From assembly GCA_964547985.1 (NCBI GenBank), contig CAZJPV010000004.1, forward strand, positions 24,911 to 88,910: a stretch of DNA of 64,000 bases, read 5' to 3'. The stretch comes from JAPLJU01 sp964547985 (GTDB lineage Bacteria > Desulfobacterota > Syntrophia > Syntrophales > UBA2192). Of the stretch, positions 1 through 7,468 are shown piece by piece. A program made the translations under genes and the position numbers. A model generated the notes under the pieces. That model ran no database searches. It saw nothing but the letters and a program-made list of their open reading frames with translations, and was not told the origin of the DNA. Position 1 is the stretch's first letter; the number at the start of each line of letters is the position of its first letter.

Positions 1-82
1 TAAAAGGTTCCACCGTCGTGAAGCCGACATCGGCGAATCCCAGCTCGAAAACCTTCTCAGTGATCTCCCTCTTCGTCAGCAT
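1..82 (-). CDS. N-terminal fragment of a QueG-like iron-sulfur protein
   Basis: An ATG at 82 opens a reading frame of 27 codons that runs off the left edge of the window. A purine-rich ribosome binding site (AGAGGGG) lies about 10 bases upstream. The visible residues include the stretch ELGFADVGFT. This resembles the N-terminus of epoxyqueuosine reductase-like or reductive-dehalogenase-like proteins with double 4Fe-4S clusters. The diagnostic cysteines would lie outside the window, so the family call is a guess from a short N-terminus. That the frame is coding is more likely than not, given the start, the binding site and the protein-like composition. Confidence 0.4.
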   Translation of the reverse strand, partial: MLTKREITEKVFELGFADVGFTTVEPF

Positions 83-234
83 CCTGAAGCCCCTCTATTA
101 AACTCACCGATATGTACCAGATTTGAATGTTCATTTCACCTGGTATGTCACTAAAAAAGTGTTTCCGGATTCAATGGTTAAAAAATTTGAAATGGGGGGG
201 AATCAGCAATACAGAAAGGCGTTTTGGCCGTTTC

Positions 235-1365
235 TTAACGCGGGCCGGGCAGGGACCCTCTCGCCGGTTTGGATCCTTTTCTGACAAATACAGGTGTCCG
301 GATTTCTCTCGTTTTTTCTTCCAGCCAGTACCCTTTCTTCTGGTCGTAGGTTTTAATGACGACCCTGTCCGGGTACAGGAAGAGAGAGTTGGTCCATATA
401 TTGTCATGTGTGCCCACCCCAAGGCCTGCATGGGAAACGAAGCTTCTCCCGTCCATGTCGGCATTGTGAACGTTCAAAACCCGCCCTTCATAAAGATTGA
501 CGTTATGCACGTAATTGATATTTTCCGGTGCGGTGTGGATGTGTCCCGAAACCCACATAAATACCTGTGGGTTACGCTTGACGATCTCTTTAATTTGACC
601 GGCGGGCTGTGCGGCAAAAAAATGGTTGAAAAGCGCCACGACATTACTGCCTGTGAGGGTCCCCTTTAACGGCGCGTGATAGAAGACAATGGTCGGGACC
701 GTTTTGTTCCGATCCAGCTCGGCCGCAAACCACTCGAGCTGTTTCTGCGAGATCTCCGCGTGATAATTCGATTGGAGGCTGTCTATGGAGAGAAAAACGA
801 GCAGATAGTGCCGGAGCCTCTTACTGTAATAGATTTCTTTCAATCCGAATGTTTCTTTGAATCGTTTGAGCTTAATCGCCCGTTCTTCCGGGAACCCCTT
901 TCTGTTTCCCTGAACGAAGGATTCCTGCTCGTAAAGGAAATCATGGTTTCCCGTTATGGGGTAAAACGGTTTCTTGAGGCGGGATAGAAATTCTTTTGCG
1001 AAGCCGTATTCCTCCTCGGTCCCTCTCCTGTCGCATATATCCCCCAGTAGAACAACGGAATCGACGTCAGACCAGGAATTGACAGTGTCAATGGCTTTCT
1101 CTTTCGCTTCCAGGTTTCTGCCGGGGAGGTGGAGGTCGGATAAAATGACAATGTGGTGATAAGAATTCCCGTCGGCCGCGATAGGGGTGAGGAAGCCGTC
1201 CGTAGCGATTAAGAATAGCAGGGTAAGGAGGACGGGCAGGATTTTGTGCGGTGGGCGGTTACGCGCCTCAGGGTGGCAAGTCCCGCACGGTGGTATCATA
1301 TGAGTTGTTGGAGCCTGCTGTCTTGTGCTCGCAGGGCGGTAAGCAGTCTTTATCTTTAGCATCAT
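235..1365 (-). CDS. Exported calcineurin-like metallophosphoesterase
   Basis: A 376-residue protein with the full calcineurin-like phosphoesterase motif series: DLH (residues 77-79), GD (108-109), GNHD (139-142), a later histidine in FYHAP, and GHIH near residue 275. These residues bind a dinuclear metal centre that hydrolyses phosphoesters; the substrate is unknown. A hydrophobic segment at about residues 42-60, ending in an Ala-Ala pair, suggests an uncleaved or cleaved export signal and a periplasmic location. The 40 residues before it are rich in Pro, Arg and Cys and have no good ribosome binding site, so the true start may lie downstream. The gene stands alone, about 210 bases from the patatin gene. 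Confidence 0.85.
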   Translation of the reverse strand: MMLKIKTAYRPASTRQQAPTTHMIPPCGTCHPEARNRPPHKILPVLLTLLFLIATDGFLTPIAADGNSYHHIVILSDLHLPGRNLEAKEKAIDTVNSWSDVDSVVLLGDICDRRGTEEEYGFAKEFLSRLKKPFYPITGNHDFLYEQESFVQGNRKGFPEERAIKLKRFKETFGLKEIYYSKRLRHYLLVFLSIDSLQSNYHAEISQKQLEWFAAELDRNKTVPTIVFYHAPLKGTLTGSNVVALFNHFFAAQPAGQIKEIVKRNPQVFMWVSGHIHTAPENINYVHNVNLYEGRVLNVHNADMDGRSFVSHAGLGVGTHDNIWTNSLFLYPDRVVIKTYDQKKGYWLEEKTREIRTPVFVRKGSKPARGSLPGPR

Positions 1366-1577
1366 GCGACGTTACTTGAGTGACGCCCCTCCTATCACAA
1401 TCCGGGGTTTCAGGCAAGATGTAATATTTGTGGAAACTTACAGAATCAAGGGGGTGCCCGGCGATACCTGGGCTTCTCAAGCCTGTATCTATTTGAAATG
1501 CCTTCAATTTTTTACTTCTGGGGGCAGTTGATATTTCCGAAGCCATAGAGGGATTGCGTGTCTTTGTTATCGCTTTT

Positions 1578-2528
1578 TTAGGGCTTCTTTCCTACGATAG
1601 GATCGTCCTCCGGCGGCATATCCAGTATATACTGTATTTCCGGAAGCATGCGTTTTACACATTCTCTCCCCTCCCAGATGGCTTCTTTTCCCCGATAAGC
1701 TTCCACAAGGCCGATGTGCGATAATTTTGGCTCGAGATGGATATCCGGGGGATCTCCGGCCATCCTGCTGCGTGTGACCCGGTCCTGCATGATGTTGACC
1801 GAAAGGGCTATCGCGTCAAACAAGGCGGGTGGGGTATTCTCCGGTCCCGAGCTTGGAAATAGGGTGGTAGAGTAGCTCTTAAAAGTTCTTGTGAATCTAT
1901 CCAAGATACTTTCGCTGTCAGTCGTCGTTTCTTTTTGACTTGCACGTTTACTCACAATATCCCCGTTCAAATTCACAGCGATGACGATATCCGCTCCCAG
2001 GGATCGGCACAGTGATACGGGTACGGGGTTGACAAGTCCACCGTCGACCAGCCATTTCCCTTCATGTTGAACCGGAGGAAAGAGACCGGGTAACGAAATC
2101 GATGCCCGGACGGCTTCCATGACGGGGCCCTGTGTGAACCAGATTTCTCTCCCCGTCTCCAACTCGGTTGAAACAGCCGCGTATGTATTTGGCAGGTTCT
2201 CGATGCGATCATCTTCACCGCAGACATGACTGGCAAGGAATGCGTGGAGTCTTTCAGTGTCAATAAAGCCCTTGAGGGACAGGTTCAACTCAAAAAATCT
2301 CGCGAATTCAAGTTTGGTCAGAGAGCTTACCCACTGCTCTAATTGATCTAGCATCCCCGTCGCGTAGGACGCGCCCACGAGCGCGCCGACAGAGCAGCCG
2401 CATACGATGTCCGGCTTTATGCCAACCTCCGACAGCGCCCTGATCACGCCGATGTGGGCCCAGCCGCGAGAGGACCCGCTGCCCAGGGCCAGACCGATCC
2501 GATTGATGGCTGCCTTCTCACCGCCCAT
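1578..2528 (-). CDS. Patatin-like phospholipase (RssA/NTE type)
   Basis: A 316-residue patatin-family serine hydrolase. The glycine-rich oxyanion segment GSGSSRGWAHIG is at residues 16-27, the nucleophile elbow GCSVG has Ser46, and the catalytic aspartate is in DGG at 162-164. Together these form the Ser-Asp dyad of bacterial patatins. There is no signal peptide, so it should act in the cytoplasm or on the inner membrane face. It would release fatty acids from phospholipids or lysophospholipids. The C-terminal half (about 190-316) carries the usual variable region. The small membrane-protein gene upstream ends 58 bases before this start and could share a transcript. Confidence 0.92.
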   Translation of the reverse strand: MGGEKAAINRIGLALGSGSSRGWAHIGVIRALSEVGIKPDIVCGCSVGALVGASYATGMLDQLEQWVSSLTKLEFARFFELNLSLKGFIDTERLHAFLASHVCGEDDRIENLPNTYAAVSTELETGREIWFTQGPVMEAVRASISLPGLFPPVQHEGKWLVDGGLVNPVPVSLCRSLGADIVIAVNLNGDIVSKRASQKETTTDSESILDRFTRTFKSYSTTLFPSSGPENTPPALFDAIALSVNIMQDRVTRSRMAGDPPDIHLEPKLSHIGLVEAYRGKEAIWEGRECVKRMLPEIQYILDMPPEDDPIVGKKP

Positions 2529-2586
2529 TTTTCACCTTTGCGTCATATCCTGTTCATGGCGAAGAAGATGTGCCACTGATTGTGTT

Positions 2587-2868
2587 TCAACTCTTCTTTT
2601 TCGACACAAGCTTTATGGCGATGTAAGGAAGAAGAAAGAAGACTATCAGCAGGATCTTGATAAACGCCATGCCGCCATAGTGGATCGCGTTAAATGTCTG
2701 CCGCGGCATCAGAAACCACTTCGAATGGAAACCATAGATCCAGTCACCGCCGAAAGTAAAGCTTATGAACCAGATCAGCATCAGCAGAACGCCCCCGATG
2801 AAACATCGGATGAGTATACGCGCGAGGGTTTCGAGGTTATCTCCAAAAGTAAATTCTGTATTTCCCAT
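2587..2868 (-). CDS. Small two-helix membrane protein (DUF6868-like)
   Basis: A 93-residue protein with two hydrophobic helices, about residues 15-38 and 63-86, and a Lys-rich C-terminus. This gives a hairpin topology in the inner membrane. It resembles small proteins grouped as DUF6868 in marine and deltaproteobacterial genomes, which have no known function. The family assignment is from memory. It lies upstream of the patatin gene on the same strand with a short spacer, so a shared transcript is possible. A GAGG-type ribosome binding site precedes the ATG. Confidence 0.65.
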   Translation of the reverse strand: MGNTEFTFGDNLETLARILIRCFIGGVLLMLIWFISFTFGGDWIYGFHSKWFLMPRQTFNAIHYGGMAFIKILLIVFFLLPYIAIKLVSKKKS

Positions 2869-2957
2869 GATTGTTCGTCCTCCTGGCGAGGGTTGGGAAT
2901 TGCTTCAGAAGTCATCGCGGCAAATCAAATGTCAAGATGTCAGGCCTGACCCTGGAA

Positions 2958-4415
2958 CTATGTTTCTATTCCCGCCATGACCTTCGCATCCTTTTTAAAC
3001 CGTTCGATGACGTTCATCAGGGTGTTCTGGATGACGATTCTCTGGGCCTGGGGTGACCCGGCGCCGTGCGTCGATTCGATGGGAACGACAGATCCCTGGC
3101 CGCTCAGGTATTCCGCCAGCCGCATCATCCGTATGCGGTGCTCCGTCGGGACGTCTTTCCTGCCCTTGAAATATTTGATCAGGAGTTTCCCGATCTTTTC
3201 GTTCTTGATGTCGCGCGCGGTGGGCGGCGTGCAGACCAGGCCCCCGGCAATGTCGGCGGTGATGAAATTACCGTCCCAGATGGCGTTTACACCCTGGAGC
3301 TTGGCGAGGTTGATGTAGAGCGGATCGGGGAAGAAGACACCCGAGGGGCTCTGTCTTGCGTTGTAGACGGCCGCCAGGGCGCAGCCGGCGGAAAGCTCGC
3401 TCTGGAAGTAGAGATCGGTGAGTTTTTCACGGATGTGCCTTGCGTTTCCGATGCCGTTGTAATCTGCGATGACGGCCGCGGTGCCAATGAGGAGGTCCCG
3501 GTGGCCGGTCTTGCAGCCGGAAGTGGCCAGTCTCTGGAGCAGGGCAAAATAATTGACCGCAGTGCCGGCGAACTTCTGCTCTCCGCACATGAAGATCCTG
3601 TCCTCGGGCACGAAGACATCTTCGAAGATCACGTGGGTCGAGCCGTGTGTACCGTACCTGGCATTGCCGAAATCCATCTCGTCGCCGGTGAGCCGCCTCA
3701 TGTTCGGTGCGGGGGCCTCGGCCACATGGATGATACCCGGCGCGTCGCTCGGGACGGCAAAGCATACGGCGTAGTTCTCCTCACCGGGTTGAAGGGCTGT
3801 GCAGGGGACGACGACGATTTCATTCGCGATGGCAGCCCCGGATATGCTCGCCTTGGCGCCCCGAACGACGATGCCGTTTTTGCGCCTCTCCACGATGTGG
3901 AGGTAAGCGTCCGGGTCAGTCTGCTTTCCGGGGCTCAGACTCCGGTCGCCCTTCACATCCATCATAGCGCCGCAGACCGCGAGGTCGTTCTTCTGGACGA
4001 ACTTCAAAAAGTCGAGAAAGCGACTGTGATAGGCCGTCCCCAGCTCACGGTCCATCTCGTACGTCACTGCAAAAACCGCGTTCAGGGAGGAGGTGCTCAC
4101 ACAGCGGGCGCCGATGCAGGCGCCGTGCTTGTGGACCATGGACCTTGCAATGCGGAACCTCCTTGCCAGGTCATCCTGTTCCTGTAGGATGTGAGCGAAT
4201 CGGTTCACTTTGTCATTGATGAAGGGTGAATGCGCGGTCAGAGCCCCCTCGTACTCCTTTTGTCCGGACAACTCGTAGACGAGCCCGATGGCCTCCAGGG
4301 GGGGCCTGAAGCAGGGATGTGCCGATGGGTCGCTGACCCTTTCGCCCATCGCGTATAATTCTGTCTTGAGCTGCCGGATACTGTCGAAGTATTCCTTTTT
4401 CGTCCTGAGAGCCAT
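2958..4415 (-). CDS. 4-hydroxybutyryl-CoA dehydratase / HpaB-family flavoprotein
   Basis: A 485-residue protein that matches the 4-hydroxyphenylacetate 3-hydroxylase (HpaB) superfamily along its length. It resembles the 4-hydroxybutyryl-CoA dehydratase/vinylacetyl-CoA isomerase branch (AbfD), an FAD and 4Fe-4S enzyme of anaerobic aminobutyrate and CO2-fixation pathways. Cysteines C100, C105 and C301 are present. In AbfD the cluster is held by three cysteines and one histidine seven residues before the last cysteine. Here that position is Gln294, and the first two cysteines are five apart instead of four. The substrate may therefore be another acyl-CoA, or the cluster may be altered. A hotdog thioesterase gene follows upstream on the same strand, which fits acyl-CoA metabolism. 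Confidence 0.82.
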   Translation of the reverse strand: MALRTKKEYFDSIRQLKTELYAMGERVSDPSAHPCFRPPLEAIGLVYELSGQKEYEGALTAHSPFINDKVNRFAHILQEQDDLARRFRIARSMVHKHGACIGARCVSTSSLNAVFAVTYEMDRELGTAYHSRFLDFLKFVQKNDLAVCGAMMDVKGDRSLSPGKQTDPDAYLHIVERRKNGIVVRGAKASISGAAIANEIVVVPCTALQPGEENYAVCFAVPSDAPGIIHVAEAPAPNMRRLTGDEMDFGNARYGTHGSTHVIFEDVFVPEDRIFMCGEQKFAGTAVNYFALLQRLATSGCKTGHRDLLIGTAAVIADYNGIGNARHIREKLTDLYFQSELSAGCALAAVYNARQSPSGVFFPDPLYINLAKLQGVNAIWDGNFITADIAGGLVCTPPTARDIKNEKIGKLLIKYFKGRKDVPTEHRIRMMRLAEYLSGQGSVVPIESTHGAGSPQAQRIVIQNTLMNVIERFKKDAKVMAGIET

Positions 4416-4485
4416 TCCCGCACCTCCACTGCGATCTATGTGATGTTTTGTGAAAAAAAGGTTATCCTCATGCTTTCGGACGGGG

Positions 4486-4905
4486 CTACCTCAGGGCTTT
4501 CGCCCTGTTATAGAGCTCAACATCCCCAGGGTCCGTCACCTCGATGGCGATGCCATGGGGGATCACCTTGGCGTTCTTGTCGACGTGGATGAAGGTGATG
4601 AAACCTTCGACGAATAAATCCTCGGTATTGTTGTCCACGACTTTTACATGGGATATCAGGCGGGTTCTCCCCACAAGGACGACTCTACTTTCAAAGCGGA
4701 TAATGGCCCCGTTTTGGATCGGTCTCATGAAGAGCATTCCGTGCACGTTGAGGCAGACAATGTTCTCCGGCTTTGTGAGGCTTGCGGCGGCAATGAAGCC
4801 TGATTCGATAAACCACATAGCCGCCTTCCCTGCAAAGAGAGTCCCATGGTGATTCAGATCTTCACCCTTCACGAGGCGATTGATGATATGGGTCCGTAGT
4901 TTCAT
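4486..4905 (-). CDS. Acyl-CoA thioesterase, hotdog fold (YciA-like)
   Basis: A 139-residue single hotdog domain. The segment around HHGTLFAGKAAMWFIESG (residues 20-37) is the family signature of YciA/BFIT-type acyl-CoA thioesterases, with the acidic residue of the long helix as catalytic base. The ATG at 4905 was preferred over one seven codons upstream because GGAG lies seven bases before it. The enzyme would hydrolyse acyl-CoA to free acid and CoA in the cytoplasm. It sits about 70 bases upstream of the 4-hydroxybutyryl-CoA dehydratase-like gene in the same orientation. The pair may be co-transcribed. Confidence 0.88.
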   Translation of the reverse strand: MKLRTHIINRLVKGEDLNHHGTLFAGKAAMWFIESGFIAAASLTKPENIVCLNVHGMLFMRPIQNGAIIRFESRVVLVGRTRLISHVKVVDNNTEDLFVEGFITFIHVDKNAKVIPHGIAIEVTDPGDVELYNRAKALR

Positions 4906-4975
4906 TTTTTCACTCCGGGATCGCAAAGGTTCAGGGGATTGTAAAAAAATTAATCAAGCGGTAAGCGGGACGGGG

Positions 4976-5263
4976 TCACTCCCTGATGCGCCTGAGTTCA
5001 ATCTTGACCGTATTCACCTTGTCGATGCATTCCATCTCAATGACATCCGGATCGCCCCACTCCGGGGGGAGTCCTCCGCCGAACTGGAGTAAAATGATAT
5101 AGGGAAACACCTCATGATAAAAGAAACCGCAAAGTCCACCTGCCTGGTGTCCGCTTAATTCGAGCCGATCGCCCGCCTTGTGATCGGCGTTGCAGAACCC
5201 CTTGACCTCTTTTATCGTACCCATTACACGAAACCCTATTCGTGCGCTTTTTTCCATATACAC
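4976..5263 (-). CDS. TIGR04076 family protein
   Basis: A 95-residue protein with the layout of the TIGR04076 family: a short beta strand start, a HKAGDRLELSG segment near residues 28-38, GGLCGFFYHEVFPYI near 42-56, then FGGGLPPEWGDPDV and a C-terminal ELRR. The family is common in anaerobes and has no established function. The conserved Cys45 and His50 suggest a metal or thiol role, which is inference. A second ATG two codons in is an alternative start. It lies between the acetamidase gene and the thioesterase gene, all on the minus strand. Confidence 0.8.
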   Translation of the reverse strand: MYMEKSARIGFRVMGTIKEVKGFCNADHKAGDRLELSGHQAGGLCGFFYHEVFPYIILLQFGGGLPPEWGDPDVIEMECIDKVNTVKIELRRIRE

Positions 5264-5407
5264 CTCACAAAAAACTTCCTATCCTGGTAGAGATAGCAGT
5301 GATGAAGTCGTCACAACGATTTTGGAAATTTGAAAAGTGTTGCTAGTTTATTTTTTCGGTAGAATGATGATCATGAAGCCCGCCCCGAAAACGCTTTTAT
5401 CTTCGAT

Positions 5408-5443
5408 AAAAAGGGGATGAGTCTATCCTCTCATCCCCTTTTT
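5408..5443 (-). terminator. Rho-independent terminator after acetamidase gene
   Basis: A perfect 13-base-pair stem (5408-5420 with 5431-5443) encloses a 10-base loop. Read on the minus strand, the stem ends in a run of five T, just after the stop of the acetamidase gene at 5456. The A-rich other arm makes it possibly bidirectional. Confidence 0.85.
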
Positions 5444-5455
5444 ACCTTTTTCCCT

Positions 5456-6754
5456 TTATGCTGTGCCGTACTGCTCCCGGGCAAAGGGGAGCAGGCCTGC
5501 GCTTTTGAGTTTGCTCACGGGGGCCAGGAAGGTGACCTGGACGACGCCGGGCAGGCGCCCGATTTCGATGGCTCCCATGATGGTGGCTCGGTTTCTGACT
5601 TCGGGAACGCTCATCTCAAGAAGCTTTGCCGCGCGCTGCAGTCCGTTTTCCGTGGCTTTGTTCAAATCGGCTCCCGTTCCCACGACGGAGATGGGCGCTG
5701 CTCTTTCCAGCCGCGTCATCCCCCATTTTTTTGCCAGGGTCTGCGCCCGTTTCTTTTCCACCCCGCTGAAAGGTCGCGCAAGATAGGGAAGGTCTTCAAG
5801 AACCGGGAACAGCACGGGCCCTTCGAGCGAGCGCCCCTTGATGACGTTTACCTGGAGGGTAACGATCCCGGCCACATCCATGGTATGACCGGCAATTTCC
5901 CCGTCTCCCTGAAGCGCGTGCATGTCTCCCATGTATATGCCGGCTCCAGGCACTTTCACCGGAGCAATGACAATGGCCCCCTTTCGGGCGGCGTCGATAT
6001 CCATGTGGCCGTCCGTCCGGTGCTCGAGTTGTTCGGCCGTGATCGCATACTCGTGCGGAGCGCCGATAAGAAAAACGCCGAAGTCGCCGGCATTGTGGGA
6101 ATCGGGCATAGGGATGGCGGGTGTCGTGCCGAGTTGGCCCATGAAGGGTCTCATGCGGGAGACCGTTCCGGCGATGTCATGGGGCGCGAAGAGAAGGATG
6201 GGGTGCTGCTTGCAACTCTCCGAGAGTTTTGCGTAGCTGCGGGCGTTTTTCGCTATGCGTTCCGCTGCCTTTTTATCAACGGTAATACCGATCTTGCCGG
6301 CCGTGTTGAATACGGCGGTATAGCCGTGTTCGAACTGGAAAGGCATGAGCTTTGTGCCGCAGTTGGCACACCGTATGGCCTCCTGGCCTATGCCCTCAAC
6401 AGTTGTTTCAGGATGCATCGTTCCACATGTAGGACATTTCTTGGCGACGTAAGGGTCGCCGTTGAAGTATTCACCGACCATGCGGTCCACACCAGACGCG
6501 GTCGCGATGGAAGTTACACGGATATCGCGAATCCGGATGGCGACCGCGTCTTCCGGTTCCGCTTTTTCGACATAGACCGGCTGGGTGACTTCATGCCCGC
6601 CCCGCAGATGCGGCGAGATCATGGGACCCCAACAGCCCGGCATGGTGTTCGCTTCGATGATACCGCCGTCTCTGATCGGACCGAGCATAGGCTCGCCGGG
6701 ATCCAGGATGCCGTTGGTATACGTAGAAACGACAACTTTTTTCTGAGCCGCCAT
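5456..6754 (-). CDS. Acetamidase/formamidase family protein with zinc ribbon
   Basis: A 432-residue member of the FmdA/AmdA family, which hydrolyses short aliphatic amides to ammonia and the acid. The hallmark segments are visible: an N-terminal DPGEPMLGPIRDGG, the PHLRGGHEV region, a GHTMDVAG metal-binding stretch, and GDMHALQGDGEIAG near the middle. An extra feature is a zinc-ribbon-like insert with CPTC at 107-110 and CANC at 129-132. This insert is absent from classical short formamidases as I know them. The gene ends in a strong terminator and is preceded by bacterioferritin with about a 90-base gap. The substrate is not certain. Confidence 0.88.
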   Translation of the reverse strand: MAAQKKVVVSTYTNGILDPGEPMLGPIRDGGIIEANTMPGCWGPMISPHLRGGHEVTQPVYVEKAEPEDAVAIRIRDIRVTSIATASGVDRMVGEYFNGDPYVAKKCPTCGTMHPETTVEGIGQEAIRCANCGTKLMPFQFEHGYTAVFNTAGKIGITVDKKAAERIAKNARSYAKLSESCKQHPILLFAPHDIAGTVSRMRPFMGQLGTTPAIPMPDSHNAGDFGVFLIGAPHEYAITAEQLEHRTDGHMDIDAARKGAIVIAPVKVPGAGIYMGDMHALQGDGEIAGHTMDVAGIVTLQVNVIKGRSLEGPVLFPVLEDLPYLARPFSGVEKKRAQTLAKKWGMTRLERAAPISVVGTGADLNKATENGLQRAAKLLEMSVPEVRNRATIMGAIEIGRLPGVVQVTFLAPVSKLKSAGLLPFAREQYGTA

Positions 6755-6847
6755 AATCCTTACCCCCTTTCATTTTTTGACGAGAACCCCCTTTTTATCT
6801 CGGAGAGGGTGAAACATCGGAAGCGAGAGAAATTCAGGGCACAATCT

Positions 6848-7315
6848 TTATTTCACCTGTGTGGAAAGGAAAATCTGCAGTGTCATCTGGGCGATCTGAT
6901 CCTGAAGCTCCTCAATTTCATCGATATGCCTGTCCTCGTCTTTCAGGATAGCCTCCAGCATTTCACGAGTAGCATAATCTTTGACTTCTCCCGCAAGAAC
7001 AATGGCTTTGTTGTATGCCTTGATGGCCTGCAGTTCCAGTCCGTGGTCACTGGTGAGTTGCTTGGGAACGTCGGCGCCGATGTATATTTTCTTGAGATCG
7101 CTCACGATGGGCGTACCCTCCAGGAATAGGATCCGAGAAATGTGCTTTTCGGCGTGCTTCATCTCTTCGATCGCCCTCTTTTCGAAATGCTTGTGCAGCT
7201 TTTCATACCCCCAGTTATCCGCCATCTCCGAATGAACCATGTACTGGTTGATGGCAGTCAGTTCATCTGCCAGAAGGGAATTCAACGTGTCGATTAATCT
7301 TTTATCTCCTTTCAT
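6848..7315 (-). CDS. bfr: Bacterioferritin
   Basis: A 155-residue four-helix ferritin-like protein starting MKGDKR. All ferroxidase ligands are present: Glu18, Glu51, His54, Glu94, Glu127 and His130. Met52, the haem b ligand shared between two subunits, is also present. It should form a 24-subunit cage that oxidises and stores iron and protects against peroxide. The ATG at 7315 is chosen because GAGGAGG precedes it by nine bases and because the family begins there. A frame extending 33 codons further upstream is not supported. An AATATT pair flanking eight bases lies just upstream at about 7330-7350 and may be part of the promoter. Confidence 0.95.
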   Translation of the reverse strand: MKGDKRLIDTLNSLLADELTAINQYMVHSEMADNWGYEKLHKHFEKRAIEEMKHAEKHISRILFLEGTPIVSDLKKIYIGADVPKQLTSDHGLELQAIKAYNKAIVLAGEVKDYATREMLEAILKDEDRHIDEIEELQDQIAQMTLQIFLSTQVK

Positions 7316-7468
7316 TTTAAAAACCTCCTCTGATAATATTGATTCGTTAATATTTTGCCGACAACCCCTGTTCTCACCGGGGCTGACGGTTTTTTTCATA
7401 CTTGAGCCCGCCACCGCAAGAAAATGAAAAGGTGTCCTGATGAATTGGAAAAACGGCCTGTCTGCTTT

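Noticed and set aside
1268..1546. 92-codon minus-strand frame upstream of the phosphoesterase
   Set aside because: No ribosome binding site or motif, and it overlaps the 5' part of the phosphoesterase frame.
5417..7129. 570-codon plus-strand frame over the acetamidase and bacterioferritin genes
   Set aside because: It runs antisense to two well-supported genes and shows no recognisable protein features.
7326..7351. AATATT inverted pair before bacterioferritin as an iron-regulator box
   Set aside because: It is too short and AT-rich to separate from chance, and it does not match a Fur consensus.
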